From contig NZ_CP017042.1 of the NCBI RefSeq assembly GCF_001717585.1, positions 186,001 to 250,000 on the forward strand: 64,000 nucleotides of DNA, written 5' to 3'. The position numbers and the translations under genes were made by a program. The DNA comes from Selenomonas sp. oral taxon 920. GTDB taxonomy: Bacteria > Bacillota > Negativicutes > Selenomonadales > Selenomonadaceae. Shown here in pieces: positions 58,773-64,000 of the stretch (positions are counted from its first letter, which is position 1; every line of letters starts with the position of its first letter). The notes beneath the pieces are model-generated. The model was given only the letters and a program-made list of their open reading frames with translations. It made no database searches and was not told the origin of the DNA.

Positions 58773-59035
58773 TGGAGAAACTGTGGCAGGATGAAGCGTG
58801 GGAGGCCTATCTGTACTGGCAGACGCAGGATAAGAAGACGCTGAAAAAGATCAACCGTCTCATTCAGGATATTGACCGCAACGGATACCAATGCCAGGGA
58901 CAGCCGGAACCGCTCAAGGGCGAGCTTTCCGGCTTTTGGAGTGTTCATATTGATGAAAAGAATCGTCTGGTTTTCCGTATTAAGAATGGGCGATTCGAGA
59001 TATGGCAGTGCGGTTCGCACTATCGGGACAAGTAA
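58772..59035 (+). CDS. yoeB: YoeB-family mRNA interferase toxin
   Basis: The 87-residue protein aligns with YoeB without gaps at the catalytic residues E46, R65, H83 and Y84 (CQGQPEP, DEKNRLVFRI, GSHYRDK). YoeB cuts ribosome-bound mRNA. It pairs with a RelB/DinJ-type antitoxin at 58503 rather than YefM, a mixed pairing that is known but less usual. A terminator follows at 59048. Confidence 0.93.
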   Translation: MEKLWQDEAWEAYLYWQTQDKKTLKKINRLIQDIDRNGYQCQGQPEPLKGELSGFWSVHIDEKNRLVFRIKNGRFEIWQCGSHYRDK

Positions 59036-59047
59036 ATAATGACATCA

Positions 59048-59073
59048 AAAAAGGAGGCGTGCGCCTCCTTTTT
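59048..59073. terminator. Bidirectional terminator after yoeB
   Basis: AAAAAGGAGGC/GCCTCCTTTTT forms a perfect short stem with A and T runs at either side, between the convergent yoeB and the TPR gene. Confidence 0.85.
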
Positions 59074-59088
59074 CATATGCAGTAAATT

Positions 59089-61614
59089 CTACTCCTCATC
59101 CTTCGGATTCCCATCCTCATCCAATGGAATGTAGACGCACTTCTCCTGCCACGGGTACTGATACGCGAGCGTAACCTGATTGTCGAGTTCGAAATGCACT
59201 GTGCTCAGCGTGCCCGTTCCCGCATCATCGACGCGTTTCAGCCAGCGCCTATCGTCGAGGCGCTCCTTCTGCGTGCGCAGCCATGCGGGATCGCGCTTCG
59301 AGAGGCCCGCCTCGTTCATGTGAAAGACGAGCCGCACGGATGTATCACCTACGGTATAGTTAAAGCTGCAATAGGGTGCGTTCCGTTCGTAATTTTTCGG
59401 ATCGGGACGGAAGAGATGGCGGAAGTACGAAAGCCCCGCCTCATGTACTGTCATGCAGGCGATGGCGCACTGCTTGTCGTACATTTCTCCATCGGCATCA
59501 ACGCCGTCACGCAGCCCCAGTGTTTCTCCTGATGCGGCCGCTCCTTGCAGCTCTTCGTCAAACGTGGGATCAATCCAGTGGTAGGACATCTGCTCAATGG
59601 TTGCACCCTCCTCGATCTCACGTGCAAGCGTCAGAAATTCATGATCGTCCGGCACGAGCGCAAGCCCCTTCTGCACTGCCTCGTGTGCCCCGTCACGGTC
59701 GCCGAAGTGTGCGCGGAGTTTGCCGAGCTGCAGATATGTCCACGGATAGTCCGGCTCCTCCTGTGCACCCTTCTCTGCCATGCGGAGTGCATCGTCCAGT
59801 CGTCCGCAGTACATGAGGGCGACGGCGTAGCGGTAGTAGTATGTCCCGCAGCCCTTTGCATTTACCGCTGCTGCGGGCATCCACTGCGTTGTACGGTAGT
59901 AGTACTCGTAGGCATCGATATTGTTGCATGCGTATGCATACCACAGTGCAATATCCAGATCGGCACGCGCCTCCTCGCGCGTGAAATTCCCCTTGATGGT
60001 TCCGTTCTTGATGTACGATTCCAGATAGTGCAGCATCTTGTAGAAATAGCCCGTCGAGCCGTCGTCCATCGCCTCGAGTTTCCGAACCGCCGCAGGGGAG
60101 AGCAGGGAGGCTTTCGCGGCGGCGGGGCTTTCCTGCTCCGCGCTTTCCTCCTCCTCCGTACGATCAAAGAGGCTGACGGAATTTGCGTCCCGTCGGAAGG
60201 AGTGGAATACCGCCCACGGCAGATCCGTCTGTTCGAGAAAGTCGTTGGCGGCGTCGAGGACGGCGCGCAGATCCCATGCGAGAAAGTCCAGATAGCCGCA
60301 GTCCGTACCCGTCGCTCCGCCAAGGAAGGTCACAGCATCCGGCTCCTTGGCATCCCTCTCGATTGCCGTCATGAGCGCATCGCGAAACGCGAGGGGAGCC
60401 TCCGAATCCGCGCGCAGCTCCTCCGTCAGCGGATAGGCGAGAAAGCCCGCCACAATCCCGTCCGCATGGTACATATCCACGAGTGTCGCATCGTTTTCCG
60501 TATAGGCGCTGAGGATGGAGGGCAGACGCGTACTGCCCGTGTAGACATCGAACCGCCAGCTCGTATCGGAAATATCCTGCGGCTCGCGTTCGTAGGCGAG
60601 ATAGGAGTGCTCCAGATAGTCCTCTGCATCGCTGTCGAGAGAAAGACCCGCCTCCTCAAGGGCCTTTGGCAGATCCGTCAGTAACATCGGCGGATCTTCC
60701 CGCGGCGCATCGAGGACATCGAAATCATGGATGAGGCGGATGGAGGCGATTTCGCCAAGTGCCTGATCGACGATCGTGGAGAGCATCCACCATGTGCGAT
60801 TCTCGTCCTCCTTCAGGAGAGAAAGGAGTTTTTCGCAGTAGACCATGAGGGCGATCCCCTCTCCCTCCTGTGCGAACCAGACGGCGACATCCTTCATCTC
60901 GATGCTGTTGTCGCCCGTACGCAGGGCACCAAGAGAGGCGGTGCGCCCGACGCGGATGTCCCAGTGCTCGCGCACGGAGGCGGGGGCATGGCGTGCGAAA
61001 TAGACGAGCGGAAAGAGCTTTGCGCGCACGCCCTCGGGCGTTAGGATCAGCTCGTATTTTTCCCCGCCGCGTCCCATCTCGAAGGCTGCGTCGGAGAGGG
61101 CGATGCGCAGAACAGTGTCGCACCGCTCGATGAGCTCCTCGCCGTGATCCGGCCCCGCATCCATCAGCGCGCGCAGCTCCGTCTCTATGTTCTCGAACGC
61201 TGCCCACGCCTCCTGCACGCGGGTGCGGAACGGGCGTTGAAAGAGCGGCATGGAAAGTCCCTTGTGACAGTATGCAATCATACTCTTGGTATCCGCATCC
61301 TCGGGGAGCGCGGCGAGGGCTGCCTCAAAATGTGGGAGGGCGCGGTCCTCGCGGTCGAGGTAGTAGTAGGCGTAGCCCATGCGGAAGTTCCAGAGATGAT
61401 CGCCCGCGAAATAGTCCGCGTGGGGAGAGAGGAGTCCGATTGCCTTTTCAAAATACGCGCGATCGCCCGCGCCTGCCGTATTGTTGTAGGCGCGCGCAAG
61501 CTCACTGTCGAGTTCCGGCGTGCGCTCCTCGCTTGGCAGCGCCTCGATCTCCGCGATGATCTTCTGAAATTCGTTGTTCTCGTGCCAAATTTGGCACTGT
61601 TCGAGTAAGGTCAT
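59089..61614 (-). CDS. TPR-repeat protein of unknown function
   Basis: The 841-residue protein has TPR units at residues ~60-130 (LWNFRMGYAYYYLDREDRALPHFEAALAAL) and near the C-terminal third (YYYRYAVALMYCGRLDDALRMAEKGAQEEP, LGKLRAHFGDRDGAHEAVQKGLALVPD). A central domain of about 400 residues contains MLLTDLPKALEEAGLSLD and FLEQTDLPWAVFHSF, and the ending is VTLAYQYPWQEKCVYIPLDED. It is 16 bases downstream of the SUFU-like gene. No signal peptide, so cytoplasmic. Function unknown. Confidence 0.68.
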   Translation of the reverse strand: MTLLEQCQIWHENNEFQKIIAEIEALPSEERTPELDSELARAYNNTAGAGDRAYFEKAIGLLSPHADYFAGDHLWNFRMGYAYYYLDREDRALPHFEAALAALPEDADTKSMIAYCHKGLSMPLFQRPFRTRVQEAWAAFENIETELRALMDAGPDHGEELIERCDTVLRIALSDAAFEMGRGGEKYELILTPEGVRAKLFPLVYFARHAPASVREHWDIRVGRTASLGALRTGDNSIEMKDVAVWFAQEGEGIALMVYCEKLLSLLKEDENRTWWMLSTIVDQALGEIASIRLIHDFDVLDAPREDPPMLLTDLPKALEEAGLSLDSDAEDYLEHSYLAYEREPQDISDTSWRFDVYTGSTRLPSILSAYTENDATLVDMYHADGIVAGFLAYPLTEELRADSEAPLAFRDALMTAIERDAKEPDAVTFLGGATGTDCGYLDFLAWDLRAVLDAANDFLEQTDLPWAVFHSFRRDANSVSLFDRTEEEESAEQESPAAAKASLLSPAAVRKLEAMDDGSTGYFYKMLHYLESYIKNGTIKGNFTREEARADLDIALWYAYACNNIDAYEYYYRTTQWMPAAAVNAKGCGTYYYRYAVALMYCGRLDDALRMAEKGAQEEPDYPWTYLQLGKLRAHFGDRDGAHEAVQKGLALVPDDHEFLTLAREIEEGATIEQMSYHWIDPTFDEELQGAAASGETLGLRDGVDADGEMYDKQCAIACMTVHEAGLSYFRHLFRPDPKNYERNAPYCSFNYTVGDTSVRLVFHMNEAGLSKRDPAWLRTQKERLDDRRWLKRVDDAGTGTLSTVHFELDNQVTLAYQYPWQEKCVYIPLDEDGNPKDEE

Positions 61615-61630
61615 TTATTGCTCCTGTAGC

Positions 61631-63604
61631 TTAGTCCCACCAGAAATACCAGATGTTTGACTGCCTCAGATCGCGCGCGAGACGCGTGACGCTCATGCCG
61701 GGTGCGCCCTGCTCGATGATGTCGGCGCAGAACGCGTACTGCTCCTTCGCCAGATCCAAGGCGCGCTCCTGCGGCTCTATGGGTGCGGGAACGCTGTATT
61801 CGAGCGTGTCATAGGTGAGGACGGCAGGCACTGCGCCGTGCCGTTCGTGCCAGTATTTCGACACCGCCATCAGCGCGGCGGTGTCGGGGCAGTCGTTCCA
61901 CCCGCCGAACGGCAGATATGCAAACACTGTCCACGGATGTTTCACGGGAATCTTGGCGAGAATCATCGGCTGCGTTTTCTGCGTCTCGTAGTCCCAGTAG
62001 CTGATAAAGTGGTCGGTCTCACGGAACTCTTCCCCATCTCCATCGTCCGGTGTCTCCTTTCGGCTCAGTTCAAAACGTTCGCCGAGCCGCTCCATTAGTA
62101 TCGCCTTGCCGTCCGGCAGAGGCTGTGCAAGCATTTTTTCGCGGTACTTTTCCACGGCATCGGCATCGAAATCATAGTCCTTGAACGCGCCCTTTTCCGC
62201 CTCTGCGTTCATCGTCAGAATCTCCCACAGGGTATCGCTCGGGACGATGAGCAGGGGGACATAGCCGTCGTGCACACTGCGGCGTACGGCATAGCTGTAC
62301 GCCGCCATAATCGGATCGTCGTCCGCCATCGGCGGGAAGTACATCAGGGAGCAGTCTGCCCTGCCGCAGTTCAGGTACTGCATGATTGCGGCAGCGACGT
62401 CGCTTGGCGCCTCATCTTCATTTTCCTTCCGCTCGGCGCTGTTCCGCTTCCACGCCTCCCACCGCTGTGCGATGGTCGCCGCCATTGCTGCATAGTAGTC
62501 CTCATCGAACGGGACGAACAGATATGCCTCGTCGTCGAACTCCTCCGAGAAGTACTGCTCCGTACCGAAGTACGCTAAGGCATGATTGTCGATGTCCGAG
62601 GGAAAGGAGGGGGCCTCGCCGTCGTAGTAATACTGTGCGAACGCCGTGCCCTCCTCGCCAAAGAAGCCGTGCATCAGAATCCCGTGCAGTTCGTCGCGGA
62701 TAAAGGGGCGCAGGTCGGTATCTGCCGGATGCTCCCGCACGGCGCGGACAGTCGCCGCATACTGGCGGACGAACCAATCCGCCATCAGCTCATGCTCGAT
62801 GCACCAGCGCAGATAGATCGCGAGGTGGTTGTACGCCGTGATCTCGTCCACGGGCAGCTTCTTTTCGCGCAGGCTGTCGAGGTGCCACTGCGCATTGTCC
62901 ATTACGAGATCGGTGAAGTCCTCGGGCGCGAGTGCGCTGCGCCTCTCCGGATCAATGACGAAGCTCACACGACGCTCGTCAAAGAGGTTCAGCAGCTCTT
63001 TTGCACTGCGGTCGAACTTGTAGTTGAGTTCATCCCGGTAGAGTGGGATGATCTGATAGAAATTGACCTCATCGCCGTTTGGGAGGGGGCAGACGGTGTC
63101 TCCTCCGCCTTTGATCTGCGCGCTGACGATCAGGGCAGCGGTCAGCTTGGTGTTCTCGGCATAGCAGCGAGCCCTATTATCAATGGTATGCCCCCAGCAA
63201 AGCCATGTATCGTCCTCGATCGGCAGACGTGCGAGGTTCTTCAGCAGGCGGATCGGCCAGTAGTGCACTTCATCGTCCTCGTGGATCTTCCAGTCGGGCG
63301 GCAGGGCGATCGCGAGTTCCGCGCGTTCGAGCTTGTATTCGGCGAGTTCTTTTGGCACGTTCATACGGTGTGCGCCCATCCCGAGGGTGACGAGCATATA
63401 GTAGTTGCGTTCCTCGGTCGGATCGACAATGCAGATGTCCAGGTGGATGTCCGGCGAGACAATCTCATGAAAGACGTTTGCATACGTGCCGAAGTTCGTC
63501 TCAATGTAACTTTCGACGATCTCCAGTTCTTCCTCGGTATAGACCTCTGTGGGCATTGGGGCTTTCTTTTTATATGCAGAATCATTTCTGCCAATTTTTT
63601 TCAT
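61631..63604 (-). CDS. SUFU-like (suppressor-of-fused domain) protein
   Basis: The 657-residue protein starts at MKKIGRNDSAYKKKAPMPTE. Its N-terminal ~60-200 region (VTLGMGAHRMNVPKELAEYK, ERAELAIALPPDWKIHED, WPIRLLKNLARLPIED) is the bacterial suppressor-of-fused domain. The C-terminal half has a second domain with TLWEILTMNAEAEKGAFKDYD. Bacterial SUFU domains often sit in immunity/contact-dependent toxin loci, but no such toxin is in view. ATG 63604 with AAAGGAGAACACG; overlaps the upstream gene by 23 bases. Confidence 0.75.
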   Translation of the reverse strand: MKKIGRNDSAYKKKAPMPTEVYTEEELEIVESYIETNFGTYANVFHEIVSPDIHLDICIVDPTEERNYYMLVTLGMGAHRMNVPKELAEYKLERAELAIALPPDWKIHEDDEVHYWPIRLLKNLARLPIEDDTWLCWGHTIDNRARCYAENTKLTAALIVSAQIKGGGDTVCPLPNGDEVNFYQIIPLYRDELNYKFDRSAKELLNLFDERRVSFVIDPERRSALAPEDFTDLVMDNAQWHLDSLREKKLPVDEITAYNHLAIYLRWCIEHELMADWFVRQYAATVRAVREHPADTDLRPFIRDELHGILMHGFFGEEGTAFAQYYYDGEAPSFPSDIDNHALAYFGTEQYFSEEFDDEAYLFVPFDEDYYAAMAATIAQRWEAWKRNSAERKENEDEAPSDVAAAIMQYLNCGRADCSLMYFPPMADDDPIMAAYSYAVRRSVHDGYVPLLIVPSDTLWEILTMNAEAEKGAFKDYDFDADAVEKYREKMLAQPLPDGKAILMERLGERFELSRKETPDDGDGEEFRETDHFISYWDYETQKTQPMILAKIPVKHPWTVFAYLPFGGWNDCPDTAALMAVSKYWHERHGAVPAVLTYDTLEYSVPAPIEPQERALDLAKEQYAFCADIIEQGAPGMSVTRLARDLRQSNIWYFWWD

Positions 63605-64000
63605 CGTGTTCTCCTTTATGACTGAGGAGCAGGCTCTCCAGCATCGTTTCCAGAAGGCTTGTCGGTGTGATGACGAATCCCTCCGCCGTGATTTTTTCAT
63701 TGAAGAAATCAACGGAGCGGTCGTGGTCAAGGAAGTGATTCCGTGCCAGGTATTGCCCGACATCGTCGAGGGTAAAGGCACACTCCCTGAGCGCCGTGTC
63801 GGTGAAGGAGTTGGCGTAATGGATGCTCTTCATCGTGCGCTTCCGCTTTGTCGCCGGGTAGGCGTTGCATAGTGCCTGTCGGAGCGCTGTCGCCATTTGT
63901 GCGGGCGAGGCATCCTCTGTGACCGGCATGGATGGGAGGATGCGCTCACGGCAAAGGTGCGCGTACAGTGTGCGGAACTTTTCTGCAAGTACGGTATCAT
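63582..64000 (-). CDS. Unknown protein, N-terminus outside window
   Basis: The open reverse-strand frame runs from base 64000 to a TAA at 63582. It reads AEKFRTLYAHLCRERILPSM ... FTDTALRECAFTLDDVGQYL ... LLETMLESLLLSHKGEHDEK. It shows no signal peptide or known motif in the visible 138 residues. It overlaps the SUFU-like start and should be in the same operon. Confidence 0.6.
   Translation of the reverse strand, partial: DTVLAEKFRTLYAHLCRERILPSMPVTEDASPAQMATALRQALCNAYPATKRKRTMKSIHYANSFTDTALRECAFTLDDVGQYLARNHFLDHDRSVDFFNEKITAEGFVITPTSLLETMLESLLLSHKGEHDEKNWQK

Noticed and set aside
1-64000. CRISPR array, tRNA, rRNA or prophage
   Set aside because: No regular spaced repeats, tRNA-like cloverleaf, rRNA sequence or phage structural gene was found by reading both strands.

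Overview
The window reads as chromosome of a GC-rich diderm Firmicute of the Negativicutes, most likely a Selenomonas/Centipeda-type organism. It mixes Firmicute-type genes (a YdjGHI-like locus, HPr with a Ser46 site, ThiW, class I aldolase) with envelope features of a diderm (a beta-barrel porin ending in Phe, a BamE-like protein, many signal peptides and lipoproteins). This taxonomic call is an inference from content. No tRNA, rRNA or CRISPR array was seen.

Region 1 (1-25,000) and 33,500-39,150 look like one physiological unit, an envelope-maintenance or stress regulon. It holds a YdjG/YdjH/YdjI-like locus (zinc-ribbon proteins, TPM proteins, an SPFH protein with four zinc ribbons); two paralogous three-gene signalling operons (periplasmic-binding/membrane/pseudokinase protein, then a HisKA_3-type kinase, then a LuxR-type response regulator); four paralogous lipoproteins; a BamE-like and a DUF3298-like secreted protein; another zinc-ribbon protein; a small secreted protein; and a TPM-LemA operon followed by four tandem secreted paralogues. 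Six promoters in these blocks carry the same palindrome (consensus ACCTGTCATWWATGACAGGT), and its inner edge lies 22 or 23 bases upstream of the -10 hexamer every time. The two response regulators have nearly identical DNA-recognition helices, so they are the best candidates to bind it. The two signalling operons lie about 9.4 kb apart in what looks like a segmental duplication; a decayed relE copy in block 2 matches the intact relBE pair in block 1.

Region 2 (25,200-30,000) is accessory DNA: a peptide-type binding lipoprotein, a DeoR stump cut by a MITE-like element, a macro-domain protein, a second MITE copy, a truncated Fic gene fused back-to-back to the C-terminal end of a type I hsdR, and an AT-rich Mrr-type endonuclease. 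Remnants of the same MITE family lie at 14,649 and 21,627.

Region 3 (30,000-52,900) is mostly core metabolism and regulation: class I fructose-bisphosphate aldolase, a GGDEF protein, succinyl-CoA synthetase (sucCD), galM, a small ferredoxin, ptsI and ptsH, a membrane TPR protein, a PRC-barrel protein, and a TPP-riboswitch-controlled thiamine salvage operon (cytX-thiM-thiD-thiW). An SDR oxidoreductase, a PNPOx-family gene broken by one amber codon, and a small secreted protein follow.

Region 4 (52,900-64,000) holds an OPT transporter, a gene-free 0.86-kb interval with a candidate ~545-nt structured RNA (near-consensus promoter, several hairpins, terminator), a cyclase-family hydrolase, mqnE of the futalosine menaquinone pathway, a LUD-domain protein, a RelB/YoeB toxin-antitoxin pair, and a TPR plus SUFU-like gene cluster that runs off the right edge.
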